DNA from: Minisyncoccota bacterium
Lineage (GTDB): Bacteria > Patescibacteriota > Minisyncoccia > UBA6257 > 2-01-FULL-56-20
NCBI GenBank assembly: GCA_025449695.1
Contig: JANWIW010000018.1
Span: 1-46,255, forward strand
DNA length: 46,255 bases
Direction: 5' to 3'
Shown here: in pieces, positions 9,502 to 18,386 of the stretch
Layout: each line of letters opens with the position of its first letter
How positions within the stretch are numbered: the stretch's first letter is position 1
Notes under the pieces: model-generated
Database searches by the model: none
What the model saw: only the letters and a program-made list of their open reading frames with translations
What the model was told of the DNA's origin: nothing
Translations under genes and position numbers: made by a program

Positions 9502-10215
9502 ATGAAAGGGCAAGCGAGAAGCGTTCTCAGGGAAGTTTTTCGTAAGTATCAAGGACATGGTCTTGAAGCGATCTATCTCTGGGGTTCCATCCTGACTCCC
9601 GACTTCGACCCGCACACAAGCGACGTTGATTCTATTGGCATAGCCGATGATCGTTGTCCGTTTCATGTAGAGAAGGACATCCAAGATTCTCTCGCAGAGC
9701 AGTATCCTTCGACACCCCGTCTTGGTTTCCGGCTCTTGTATAAAAGCGAACTCGATGGCGGTCCCTCCAAAGGATTTTTGACTTCGGTTCTTCCTCCCGA
9801 AGTTCTTTTGTTTGATATGCCATACTGGGAGCATGTAGATGGAGTGCGGTTTCGTCAGGAGGATTTCTCACTTCCAATTCCCACGCCGGCCGAAGCCTTT
9901 TCTTTGCAGAAGGGGATTTTCGAGAAATTTGCTTGGATGAAAGTAGCGGACATTCCTGAAAAGAGCCGACCTCAATTTCTCAAAGGGCTTGCGAGGATGA
10001 TCGATGCACGACAGAGAATGCGAGGCCGCGGAGGACCTTTTTCATACACGGCAATTATGGAGCATACCGGGGAGAGCGCAGAAAAGGCCGTGGCCCAGGC
10101 CTTGTGGGCGGCGAAAAAGGAGCCCTCATCCGGTCTTTTCGAGAAATACTCACCGCTCTTCCAAGATTACATCGATTCACTTCCTTCTCATGCTGTTCAC
10201 GAGGCCGCGCACTAG
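9502..10215 (+). CDS. Nucleotidyltransferase-fold protein
   Basis: The N-terminal part carries the Pol-beta-type nucleotidyltransferase signature: GS (in LWGSILTPD) followed by SDVDSIGI, the two-metal Asp pair. This fold is shared by aminoglycoside adenylyltransferases, MNT toxins/antitoxins and protein adenylyltransferases. The C-terminal helical half resembles the helical domains attached to antibiotic adenylyltransferases. The 237-aa size fits a complete protein. Substrate cannot be decided from sequence. I chose ATG 9502 over an upstream TTG (9493) because a -10 box ends 7 nt before it. A terminator hairpin follows at 10231. Confidence 0.8.
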   Translation: MKGQARSVLREVFRKYQGHGLEAIYLWGSILTPDFDPHTSDVDSIGIADDRCPFHVEKDIQDSLAEQYPSTPRLGFRLLYKSELDGGPSKGFLTSVLPPEVLLFDMPYWEHVDGVRFRQEDFSLPIPTPAEAFSLQKGIFEKFAWMKVADIPEKSRPQFLKGLARMIDARQRMRGRGGPFSYTAIMEHTGESAEKAVAQALWAAKKEPSSGLFEKYSPLFQDYIDSLPSHAVHEAAH

Positions 10216-10230
10216 AATCTGTTTGTAAAG

Positions 10231-10250
10231 CGCCGCAATCGCGGCGTTTT
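10231..10250 (+). terminator. Terminator of the nucleotidyltransferase gene
   Basis: CGCCGC-AATC-GCGGCG followed by TTTT. Confidence 0.75.
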
Positions 10251-10289
10251 GCAGTAAAGAATCTTGTGGCCCGCCGTAATATGAGCGAA

Positions 10290-10319
10290 GAGAGCCGCCG
10301 GGAACATAGGCGGCCTCTC
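10290..10319 (+). other. Hairpin upstream of the efflux operon
   Basis: GAGAGCCGCC pairs with GGCGGCCTCTC with one bulged C across a 9-nt loop. It lies before the probable -10 box at 10353, so it is more likely DNA-level or a second terminator than part of the leader. Confidence 0.4.
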
Positions 10320-10352
10320 CGACTGGGTCTATACATGTCCATCCTTCTTTTA

Positions 10353-10358
10353 TAGAAT
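10353..10358 (+). promoter_or_regulatory. Possible -10 box of the RND efflux operon
   Basis: TAGAAT inside TATAGAATAG. A GGCAA...TTGCC hairpin around GGCCC/GGGCC (about 10395-10421) would then lie in the leader, directly before the coding start. Confidence 0.4.
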
Positions 10359-10447
10359 AGTACCGACTTGGTTCATGAAGCTTTGCTGAAGACGGCAAGG
10401 CCCCTGAGGGCCCCGTTGCCATGCCTGTCGGATACCCCAATGCGCCA

Positions 10448-12058
10448 ATGAAAAACTTCCTCAAGCGGCATTCTTTCGTCATGGGAACGCTCACGTTCGC
10501 GGTCGTGTTCGTCGCGGTGACCGGTGCCCGGATGGCCTCGCGTCAGGCATCGTCCGATGCCGAGCCACCGCTGCCGCAAGTGGCCGTGGCGTCCGTAGCT
10601 TCCTTCCAAAAAGTGAACGCTCCGGTCCTGGCCGAAGGCACTGTGGAATCCCTGGAACAGGCGGACCTGAGAAGCCAGGTTTCGGCGCCGGTCACCCGCG
10701 TGTACGTGAAGATCGGGGACGCCGTCGCGCCAGGCCAGACGCTGATCGCGTTCCAGAGTTCCGACATCGCGGCCCAGCTCGCCCAGGCCCAGGCGGTAGT
10801 CAAATCCCAGGCCGCGCGCTTGCAGGAGCTTAAAAACGGCGCTCGCTCGCAGGACCTCGAGCTTCAACAAAGCGCCGTGGCCAAGGCCAAGAGCGATCTG
10901 ACCGACGCTTACACGAACGCGGTGACGATGCTGAACGACGCCTACGCCAAGACCGAGGATGTCCTTGAAAATCAGATCACAGCCCTCTTCACCGGCAATG
11001 ACGCCAATCTCGAACTGTCTTTCCAGATCTCCGACCTTCAGCTCAAGAATGACGTGGAGGGCCAGCGCGGCATGCTGATGCGGGAGCTCGATGCCTGGAA
11101 GCGGGAACTGGAAAGCGCGTCCGCCAAGGACACGGCATCCGTGGATGCGGCACTTGCCGGCGGGCAAGTTCACCTAGCCTCCGTCCGCGATTTTCTGAGC
11201 AGCCTGATGTCGGCCGTTCTGGAAGAGATAAACCTCCCGTCGGCAACGGTGGATGCGTACAAGGGCAGCGTAGCCGGAGCGAGAACTATCATTGCCGGCC
11301 AGCTGCTCGCGGTCAAAGGACAGGAACAGGCCATCACCTCCGGCAAGACGGCCGTCAGCCAACAGGAGACGCGCCTGCAGCTGGTCCAGGCCGGCGCGAC
11401 CACGGAGACGGTTGTGGCCCAGGAGGCCGTGGTTGAGCAGGCCGAGGCCAGCGTGCAAAGCATCCAGGCCCAGCTCGCGAAGACCTCTATCAGAGCGCCC
11501 ATCGCCGGCATCGTGGCCGCGTTGCCGGTCAGGATCGGCGAACTGGTCACCCCGGGGGCGCCCGTAGTATCCATCGTCAATAAGAAGGGGTTGCAGGTGA
11601 AGGCCTTCGTGAGCGACGAGGACCTGGGCAGGGTAGAGGAGGATGCGGAAGTGACTGTGGGAGCGAACGCCAAAGGCAAAGTGTCCCGCATCGCGCCTTC
11701 CATAGATTCAGCCAGCCGCAAGGTGGCGGTGGATGTCCTGGTCACCTATCCGGGCGATCCGGAGCTTGTGGTTGGACAGAGCGTCACTATAGCCGTCGCG
11801 CCGCCGGCACGGAGCGCCGCTTCGCCCGCCGCCCTGCTCCTGCCGGTGCAGGCCGTGAAGATAACGGCCTCGGGCGCGTTCGTGTTCACCGTGGACCCCG
11901 ATCTCCGCCTCAAAGAGCGGCCGGTCACACTCGGCAGCGTACAAGGAGAATACGTGCGCGTGCTCCAGGGCCTGACCGCGGACATGGAGATAGTATCTCC
12001 CGTCTACGAGCTGAAGGACGGTCAAAAAGTAACGGTCAGCCCCGGCGATGGACGATAA
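10448..12058 (+). CDS. RND efflux periplasmic adaptor (membrane fusion protein, HlyD/AcrA type)
   Basis: Couples an RND pump to the outside. After a short basic N-terminus it has one membrane anchor (about residues 12-30). The two biotin-lipoyl half-motifs are split by a long helical hairpin (AQLAQAQAVVKSQ... to ...EQAEASVQSIQAQL). The second half-motif is SIRAPIAGIVAALPVRIGE, followed by a beta-barrel and membrane-proximal domain. About 536 aa, longer than AcrA (about 400) because the helical hairpin carries an extra segment. The start could be ATG 10421; 10448 gives a cleaner signal anchor. It overlaps the pump gene by 11 nt, so the two are translated together. Confidence 0.9.
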   Translation: MKNFLKRHSFVMGTLTFAVVFVAVTGARMASRQASSDAEPPLPQVAVASVASFQKVNAPVLAEGTVESLEQADLRSQVSAPVTRVYVKIGDAVAPGQTLIAFQSSDIAAQLAQAQAVVKSQAARLQELKNGARSQDLELQQSAVAKAKSDLTDAYTNAVTMLNDAYAKTEDVLENQITALFTGNDANLELSFQISDLQLKNDVEGQRGMLMRELDAWKRELESASAKDTASVDAALAGGQVHLASVRDFLSSLMSAVLEEINLPSATVDAYKGSVAGARTIIAGQLLAVKGQEQAITSGKTAVSQQETRLQLVQAGATTETVVAQEAVVEQAEASVQSIQAQLAKTSIRAPIAGIVAALPVRIGELVTPGAPVVSIVNKKGLQVKAFVSDEDLGRVEEDAEVTVGANAKGKVSRIAPSIDSASRKVAVDVLVTYPGDPELVVGQSVTIAVAPPARSAASPAALLLPVQAVKITASGAFVFTVDPDLRLKERPVTLGSVQGEYVRVLQGLTADMEIVSPVYELKDGQKVTVSPGDGR

Positions 12059-15000
12059 CGGCGGGTCCCGCGACCATCTCTCCTCCGACCATCGCTACTT
12101 GGAGAGCCTGGAGTTCGATCCCGCCCTGCGCAAGAGCTGGTTGAACTTCTTCGTGTCCAATTTCAGGGTCATCTTCCTTCTCATCGTCCTCGTGTCGGCC
12201 TGGGGGCTTTACGCGTTCTTCACCCTGCCCCGCGAATCCAATCCCGAGGTCAAGATCCCCATCGCCGTCGTCACCACCGTCTATCCCGGGGCATCGCCTT
12301 CCGACGTGGAGGAGCTCGTGACCAAGAAGCTCGAGACCGCGGTCGCAGGCCTCAAGGGTCTCGACAAGGTGACCTCCAATTCCGCTAACTCGCTCTCCGC
12401 CATCACCGTCGAGTTCGATCCCAAAGAGGATCTGGAAGGATCCATCCGCAGCCTGCGCGACAAGGTCTCCGCGGTCCGTTTTACCCTGCCTTCCGAGGCG
12501 AGAGAGCCGCAGGTCACGGAGATATCCCTGAACGACCAGCCGATCTACACGGCCGTAGTCACCGGTCCCTACGACGGTTTCGCGATGCGGAACTACGGCG
12601 AGGATATCCAGGCCGACATAGAGAAGGTCCCCGGCGTGCGCACGGTGCACATCTCCGGGGGCGACATCCGCGAGTTCGAGGTCGCTTACGATCCCCAGAA
12701 GCTCATTTTCTACGGCGTGTCCGCGGACCAGGCCAACCAGGCCATCGCGGCCACCAACCTGGCCATTCCCGGCGGCAACTTTGAGGGCCAGAAATTCGTG
12801 TATCCCATCCGCTCCGACTCCCGTCTGCGCACCGTGCAGGACCTGGGCGGCATCGCCGTGGGCCGTTCCGCGGCGGGCGGCGTAATCCTGCTCCGGGACG
12901 TTGCCGCCGTGGCCGAGAAAGCCATCGAGCGTACGGTATACTCCCGCATCTCGATCGGCGGATCGGAGCCGAAAGACTCCATGACCTTGTCGGTCGTGAA
13001 GCGCACCGGCAGTTCAATCCTGGACACGGTGGACCAGGCGGAACGAGCCATCGATGCCAGGATCGCGGCCTTGCCCCCGGGTATCCGCTACGAGACTACC
13101 CTCGACATGGCCAAGTTCGTGCGGGACGACTTTGATCAGCTGACCCATGACTTCCTGCTGACCCTGATTCTCGTCTTCGGCATACTTTTCTTGATCGTCG
13201 GCCTGAAGGAGGCCTTCGTGGCAGGCCTCGCGATCCCTCTGGTATTCTTCGTGACCTTCGGCGTTCTCCAGCTTCTGGGCATATCCCTGAACTTCCTCTC
13301 GGTCTTCTCGCTCATCCTGGCATTGGGCCTCCTCGTGGACGACGCAATCGTGGTGGTCTCCGCGACCAAGCAGGACCTGAACACCGGCAAGTTTACCCCG
13401 GAGGAGGCGGTGCTTCTCGTACTGAACGATTTCAAGGTGGTCCTGACCACGACCACCCTGACCACCGTGTGGGCGTTCCTTCCGCTTCTTTTTTCGAGCG
13501 GCATCATGGGCGAGTACATCAAGTCCATACCGGTCACCGTATCCATCACCCTGCTCGCGTCCCTGGCCATCGCGCTCATGATCAACCATCCCCTGGCCGC
13601 GGTCCTGGAACGGATCCGCCTTACCCGCCGCACCTTCTTCGGCCTGGAGTTGCTCCTCGCCCTCACCGCCGCGGCCTTCTTTTATGCCGGAGGGTGGCTT
13701 GGCTACGCCCTCGGCGTGATCACACTCCTGGCCGAGATCTGGATGATCGTATGGTACGAGCGCGGAGGGCGTGCCCGCCTGGAAGGGAACGCGGCTTTGG
13801 TGGAGGCGGAATGGGCGGACGAGAGATTGATCAAAAGAAAGCTTAAGGAACAGGGGAACCGGGAAGAGTCTTCATTTCTCGGACGCTTGGTCCATGGCAT
13901 CATCCATTTCAACAGGATACTGCCGCTTTACGAAGCCTACCTCCAGCGCGTGATCGCGACGAGGCGCCGCCGCATCGCGACCCTTGCGGTCACCGGAGCG
14001 CTTTTCGTGTTCGCCCTGGCCCTTCCGGCTGTTGGCATAGTGCAGAGCGAGTTCTTCCCGCCTTCCGACCAGGGATATATCTACGTGGAGGTGCGCACGC
14101 CGGTCGGCACCCGTATCGAAGAGACGGACAAGGCGGTCCAAAGCGTGGAACAGAAGCTCCTTGCCTATCCGGAGATCGGCAATTTCTCGACCATCGTGGG
14201 CCGTCCCGGCCCGGAAACCCAGAGCTTCCAGGATTCTTCCAATCTTGCGTCCATCACTATATCCCTCAAGGACAAATCCGAGCGCGATAGCGCTTCCTAT
14301 GCCCTGGCCGACCGGATGCGGGAAGATATTGGCGCCGTGGAAGGCGCGAAGGTGACTGTCAAAACGCCGTCCAGCGGCCCCCCGTCCGGCGCCGCTTTCG
14401 AGGCGCGGATAAAAGGAGACGATCTCGGTACGCTGAACAGGATCGCGCGCGACCTTGAGCCCCGACTGGCCTCCATTGCCGGGGTCATCAACACGGACGT
14501 ATCCCTCAAGGATTCCGCCCCGGAATACACATTCGTACTGGATTCCGTGAAACTGCAGCAGAACGGGCTGAACGCGGCTTATGTCGGCTCCATGCTGCGC
14601 ATGGCTATCTCCGGCACGGAGGTGAGTACTGTCCTCGAAGAAGGCAAAGAGACGAAGATTATCGCCCGCTTCGCCAAGGACAAGATACCCAGCCTGGATT
14701 CCGTGCAGAATCTGCAGATCCTGAATATGATGAAGCAACCGGTTTTCCTGAAAGATGTGTCCCGCATCGAGCTGAGGCCGGCGGTTGATTCCATAACCCG
14801 CATCGACCAGAAACGCACCGTGCTTCTCTCGGCGGGCGCGGATTCAACCACGAATTCCACTGCCGTGCTGCAGCAATTCCAGGAGAAGACCAAGGACTAC
14901 CAGCTTCCCGCGGATTATTCGATAACCTACGGCGGCGAGAACGAGCAGAACAACGATTCGGTGCTTTCCATCCTGCGGGCCATGCTCATCGCGATGGTTC

Positions 15001-15449
15001 TCATCGTGGCTACGCTGGTGGTGCAGTTCAACTCGGTACGCAAGGCGGTCATCGTGCTGGTGACCATCCCGCTCGCCCTCATAGGCGTGTTCATCGGCAT
15101 GGCCCTCTTCGACGTGAAGTTGTCCTTCCCCGGGCTCATCGGCATTCTGGCGCTATTCGGAATTGTCGTGAAGAACGCGATTATCCTGGTGGACAAGATG
15201 AACCTCAACATCAAAAGCGGCATACCGTTCATGGAAGCGGTGAGGGACGCCGGCAAATCCCGGCTGGAGGCGATCTTCATCACCTCCATCTGCACCATTC
15301 TGGGCATCCTGCCGGTCACGCTCTCGAACGAGCTGTGGCGGTCCCTGGGCGGCGCCGTCATCTTCGGGCTCACCCTGTCGTCTTTTCTGACCCTCTTTAT
15401 CGTTCCCACCCTCTTCATTACGCTGATCGGGGAAAAGGAGAGGTTCTGA
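12048..15449 (+). CDS. RND-family efflux transporter (AcrB/HAE type)
   Basis: Proton-driven inner-membrane pump. The 1133 aa show the usual duplicated plan: TM1 (FRVIFLLIVLVSAWGLYAF), first large extracytoplasmic loop (VYPGASPSDVEELV), TM2-6 with the proton-relay Asp pair in LGLLVDDAIVVV, second large loop, and a C-terminal TM bundle (FPGLIGILALFGIVVKNAII). It is about 80 aa longer than E. coli AcrB. Most of the excess lies between TM6 and TM7, where an added hydrophobic pair (about residues 528-568, ending WMIVWYERGG) and a charged stretch are inserted. No outer-membrane TolC partner is in the window. The substrate is unknown. Confidence 0.95.
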   Translation: MDDNGGSRDHLSSDHRYLESLEFDPALRKSWLNFFVSNFRVIFLLIVLVSAWGLYAFFTLPRESNPEVKIPIAVVTTVYPGASPSDVEELVTKKLETAVAGLKGLDKVTSNSANSLSAITVEFDPKEDLEGSIRSLRDKVSAVRFTLPSEAREPQVTEISLNDQPIYTAVVTGPYDGFAMRNYGEDIQADIEKVPGVRTVHISGGDIREFEVAYDPQKLIFYGVSADQANQAIAATNLAIPGGNFEGQKFVYPIRSDSRLRTVQDLGGIAVGRSAAGGVILLRDVAAVAEKAIERTVYSRISIGGSEPKDSMTLSVVKRTGSSILDTVDQAERAIDARIAALPPGIRYETTLDMAKFVRDDFDQLTHDFLLTLILVFGILFLIVGLKEAFVAGLAIPLVFFVTFGVLQLLGISLNFLSVFSLILALGLLVDDAIVVVSATKQDLNTGKFTPEEAVLLVLNDFKVVLTTTTLTTVWAFLPLLFSSGIMGEYIKSIPVTVSITLLASLAIALMINHPLAAVLERIRLTRRTFFGLELLLALTAAAFFYAGGWLGYALGVITLLAEIWMIVWYERGGRARLEGNAALVEAEWADERLIKRKLKEQGNREESSFLGRLVHGIIHFNRILPLYEAYLQRVIATRRRRIATLAVTGALFVFALALPAVGIVQSEFFPPSDQGYIYVEVRTPVGTRIEETDKAVQSVEQKLLAYPEIGNFSTIVGRPGPETQSFQDSSNLASITISLKDKSERDSASYALADRMREDIGAVEGAKVTVKTPSSGPPSGAAFEARIKGDDLGTLNRIARDLEPRLASIAGVINTDVSLKDSAPEYTFVLDSVKLQQNGLNAAYVGSMLRMAISGTEVSTVLEEGKETKIIARFAKDKIPSLDSVQNLQILNMMKQPVFLKDVSRIELRPAVDSITRIDQKRTVLLSAGADSTTNSTAVLQQFQEKTKDYQLPADYSITYGGENEQNNDSVLSILRAMLIAMVLIVATLVVQFNSVRKAVIVLVTIPLALIGVFIGMALFDVKLSFPGLIGILALFGIVVKNAIILVDKMNLNIKSGIPFMEAVRDAGKSRLEAIFITSICTILGILPVTLSNELWRSLGGAVIFGLTLSSFLTLFIVPTLFITLIGEKERF

Positions 15450-15513
15450 TATCTGGAAAACAGGAAAGAACATGGTAATATCGTGGTGATGGCGGGTTCC
15501 ACCTGCTTTTTCC

Positions 15514-16215
15514 ATGCCCAAACTACCGGTTATCTTATGCATTCCGGGACTGGGCGGTCATGCCAGCGCTTTTGGCCTTTCCCCCCGGTTTCTGCCGGAG
15601 TACGAGCTTCGCTTTATCGAACTTACGAACCGCGAGAAGGCGTTTCGGGACGCGCTCGAAATAATAGACGAGAAGGGCAAGATGCCCTTGCTCTGCAACT
15701 CCTACGGCGTGCAGATGGGACTGAAGCTCATCGAGGCGAGGCCCGGCAAGATCACCCACCTCGTGCTTATCGAACCGTTCTTCGCGCAGTTTTCCTGGTG
15801 GCGAGGGCCCGCGCTGGCCGTGAACAAAGTCCTGCTCTGGCTCTGCCGGGTGACGGATGCGATCGGCCTTCGCCGCCGGCATTTCACCTATCAGCCGGAT
15901 TACGTCGCGCTGGCCAGATATCCCATATACGTCCAGCCTCTTTTCGATATGTGGTGGCAGAACCTGACCGACTATTTCGATAAGATCGAGGATATTTTGA
16001 CCTTCCGTCTGCCTGCGAAGGTGGAAGCGCGCACGCTGATCCTCCTATCGCCCTACGGGTTCACGCGGGATAAGGCGGTCCGGGCGAAGATACGGGAGGT
16101 GTTCTATCCGGCGGATGTCGTGGAGCTTGCGGACGGCACTCATAACGTAACTACTATACTGAAAGAGCCTGCGGTCCGGGCGATCCATGCATGGCTCCAA
16201 AAGGGGTCGTCTTGA
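15514..16215 (+). CDS. Alpha/beta hydrolase
   Basis: The 233-aa protein starts with the typical strand-loop CIPGLGGHASAFG (oxyanion-hole region). It carries the nucleophile elbow CNSYG, a variant of GxSxG with Ser as nucleophile, and ends with DGTHNVTT, whose His is the likely catalytic base. No signal peptide. Substrate unknown. Its position just upstream of glycosyltransferase and DedA genes suggests a lipid- or envelope-related job, but that is inference. No clear SD is seen. The upstream ATG 15489 is in another frame. Confidence 0.8.
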   Translation: MPKLPVILCIPGLGGHASAFGLSPRFLPEYELRFIELTNREKAFRDALEIIDEKGKMPLLCNSYGVQMGLKLIEARPGKITHLVLIEPFFAQFSWWRGPALAVNKVLLWLCRVTDAIGLRRRHFTYQPDYVALARYPIYVQPLFDMWWQNLTDYFDKIEDILTFRLPAKVEARTLILLSPYGFTRDKAVRAKIREVFYPADVVELADGTHNVTTILKEPAVRAIHAWLQKGSS

Positions 16216-16235
16216 AGGATCATCGCTACGGGCTT

Positions 16236-16265
16236 GCTACTCACTACGCACTACCAACGACAAAC
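16236..16265 (+). repeat. Patterned CTAC/ACAAAC leader repeat
   Basis: G-poor run with repeated CTAC and ACTACGCACTACCAAC units, ending 9 nt before the ATG of the tandem glycosyltransferase. Same type as 18350-18379. Confidence 0.6.
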
Positions 16266-16274
16266 TTTCTCCCG

Positions 16275-17708
16275 ATGATATCCGTCATCATCCCCGCCTA
16301 TAACGAAGAAGCGTACATCGGTACGCTGCTCGGTGGTCTCGCGGAACAGGAGCTCGACGAGGAGATTGAGGTCATCGTCGCGGATGCGGCGTCCACCGAT
16401 CGTACCGGGGAAGTGGTCCAAGGGTTCGGCAAACGGCTCGCCAGCCTGCGCATCGTTCCCGGCGGCCATCCCGCCGTTGGCAGGAACAACGGCGCGCGTG
16501 CGGCGAACGGCGATCTCTTTTTCTTCATGGATGCCGATGTCATCCTGACAGACCGGGAGTTCCTGCGGAAATCCGCCGCCTACGTCCGCAAGAAAAGGCT
16601 CGCCGTGGCGGCGGCCCACATGCGTCCGGACAACGGGAAAATGACGGACCGCCTGCTCACCGGCTTCTACAACGCCGCCCTGCACGCCGCCCGATGGGTG
16701 CGCCCGCTTGCCGCCGGTTCCTGCATGGTCGTGTCGCGGGACGCGTTCCGGAAAGTGGGAGGGTTCCCGGAGGACGTGATCATGTCGGAGGACCACGACT
16801 TCGCCCTGGCCTGTTCCAAGGTCGGCCGTTACGGCATCCTGCCCTTTACGGTGACCACATCCATGCGCCGTCTCGACAAGGAAGGCCGGGGTACCCTGAT
16901 TTGGAAGTACGCGCACGCCACCCTGTACCGGACGTTCGTGGGGCCGATCCGCAAACAGCTCTTCGAGTACGAATACACCCATGTCCACGAGGTGTTGCCG
17001 CGCATGAGCTTCGTCATTCCCGCCTACAATGAAGAGGCCTACGTCGGCGCGTGCATCGAGTCTATCCTGAACGCGACAGGCAAGCACGGCATGCCGGAGA
17101 TCATCGTGGTCAACAATGGGTCCACGGATCACACGCGGGAGGTAGCGGCGTCCTATCCCGGGGTGAAGGTGGTGGACGAGCCCCGCAAGGGGACCGGCTG
17201 GGCCCGCCAGCGCGGCTTCAGAGAGGCGACCGGGGAACTGCTCGCCTATCTCGACGCCGATTGCAGGATCTCTGCCGGCTGGATGGAGCGGGTCCTCGCC
17301 GAGTTCCGGGATCGTCCGGATATGTCTGCCCTGAGCGGCCCTTACCGTTATTACGATCTTCCGCCGTTCCGGAAGTTCATGGCGGAGGCTCTTTGGTGGA
17401 TGCTCCCGCCGGCGTCCTGGGTCACCGGCCGGGTGCTCATCGGCGGGAACTTCGTTGCCCGCCGCGGCGCCCTGCAGGCGACGGACGGATTCAATACGGA
17501 CATCGTCTTTTATGGCGACGACACCGACACCGCTTGCCGCCTCGCTGCCGCGGGATCCGTGGTGTTCACGATGGATTTCGAGGTCGCAAGCTCCGGCCGC
17601 CGCCTCGCCAAGGAGGGCATTTGGCACATCTACCTCGTGTACACCCTGCACCATTTCCGCGTCCTGTTCCGGCGGCGATCCTTCGCTCCCCAAAACCACC
17701 GCAACTGA
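16275..17708 (+). CDS. Tandem family 2 glycosyltransferase (two GT2 domains)
   Basis: Two complete GT-A domains in one 477-aa chain. Domain 1 (about 1-240) opens with MISVIIPAYNEEAYIG and has FFMDADV (DXD) and SEDHDFALA. Domain 2 (about 244-477) opens with MSFVIPAYNEEAYVG and has AYLDADC and FYGDDTDTACRL. Such enzymes transfer sugars to lipid carriers or glycans on the cytoplasmic face. Family members are normally single-domain, so this looks like fusion of adjacent genes; an internal ATG-Ser-Phe start is still recognisable. The frame runs further 5', but that part translates the patterned repeat, so ATG 16275 is chosen. A DedA gene follows by 1 nt. Confidence 0.93.
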   Translation: MISVIIPAYNEEAYIGTLLGGLAEQELDEEIEVIVADAASTDRTGEVVQGFGKRLASLRIVPGGHPAVGRNNGARAANGDLFFFMDADVILTDREFLRKSAAYVRKKRLAVAAAHMRPDNGKMTDRLLTGFYNAALHAARWVRPLAAGSCMVVSRDAFRKVGGFPEDVIMSEDHDFALACSKVGRYGILPFTVTTSMRRLDKEGRGTLIWKYAHATLYRTFVGPIRKQLFEYEYTHVHEVLPRMSFVIPAYNEEAYVGACIESILNATGKHGMPEIIVVNNGSTDHTREVAASYPGVKVVDEPRKGTGWARQRGFREATGELLAYLDADCRISAGWMERVLAEFRDRPDMSALSGPYRYYDLPPFRKFMAEALWWMLPPASWVTGRVLIGGNFVARRGALQATDGFNTDIVFYGDDTDTACRLAAAGSVVFTMDFEVASSGRRLAKEGIWHIYLVYTLHHFRVLFRRRSFAPQNHRN

Positions 17709-17709
17709 C

Positions 17710-18327
17710 ATGGACCCGGTAATAACCCAAACAGTGCCATGGCTCGCCCGCGCGTTGGGCGCGGCGGGGATATTCAAATACCCGCTCCTCTTTGCCGGGA
17801 CCGTGGTGGAGGGGCCCCTCATCACCATCGCCTGCGGGTTCCTTTATCATACGGGGGTGTTTTCCCTCTTGCCGCTTTTTCTCGCGCTCTCGCTCGGCGA
17901 TCTGGGCGGCGACGCGATCTGGTACTGGGTCGGCCGGCGGTTCGCCGGCCCCGCGCTTTCCCGCCACGGCACCTTCTTAGGGCTCACTCCGGAGCGCTTT
18001 GAGCGCCTTCGCGGCTATTTCCGCAGGCATCATTCGCCGATACTCTTCGTGTCCAAGCTGACCATGGGCCTTGGCGTTGCCCAGGGTACGCTCATGGCCG
18101 CGGGAGCCTCCCATGTGCCGTTTCGCGCGTACCTTCTCTGGAACGCCATCGGTGAAGCGATCTATGTGGCCATCCTTCTGGCCATCGGATATTCTTTCGG
18201 CCAGGCCTTCGTGGCCATCGAGCAGGGCCTGCGGACGGGATTCCTTATCTCCGGGGCGGTGGTGATCCTCGCCGTCCTGTATCTGGCCTCCCGGTTCGTG
18301 AAGGCCTATTTCGAAAAGAAGATATGA
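17710..18327 (+). CDS. DedA-family membrane protein (VTT domain)
   Basis: The 205-aa protein has the DedA/VTT pattern: a re-entrant start (GIFKYPLLFAGTVVEGP), the GDLGGDAIWYWVGRR box, helix FLGLTPERFERLRGYFRRHH, the FVSKLTMGLG box, and C-terminal membrane helices. DedA proteins are linked to flipping of undecaprenyl phosphate or phospholipids, which fits its place between GT2 genes that need lipid-carried sugars. The start ATG 17710 is 1 nt after the preceding stop, so it is probably coupled. No truncation. Confidence 0.92.
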   Translation: MDPVITQTVPWLARALGAAGIFKYPLLFAGTVVEGPLITIACGFLYHTGVFSLLPLFLALSLGDLGGDAIWYWVGRRFAGPALSRHGTFLGLTPERFERLRGYFRRHHSPILFVSKLTMGLGVAQGTLMAAGASHVPFRAYLLWNAIGEAIYVAILLAIGYSFGQAFVAIEQGLRTGFLISGAVVILAVLYLASRFVKAYFEKKI

Positions 18328-18349
18328 TATCTGATCGCTTGCTTTGCAC

Positions 18350-18379
18350 CACTACCTACCAACTACAAACTACAAACTT
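18350..18379 (+). repeat. Patterned CTAC/ACAAACT leader repeat
   Basis: CACTACCTACCAACTACAAA followed by a second ACTACAAACTT unit, 8 nt before the ATG of the next glycosyltransferase. Confidence 0.65.
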
Positions 18380-18386
18380 TTCCCTA

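Noticed and set aside
16191-16274. In-frame 5' extension of the tandem glycosyltransferase
   Set aside because: It translates the patterned low-complexity repeat and overlaps the preceding gene. GT2 proteins normally start at the MISVIIPAYNEE box.
16251-17828. 525-codon minus-strand frame
   Set aside because: Antisense to the tandem GT2 gene, with no recognisable domain. Long antisense frames are expected at this GC content and codon bias.
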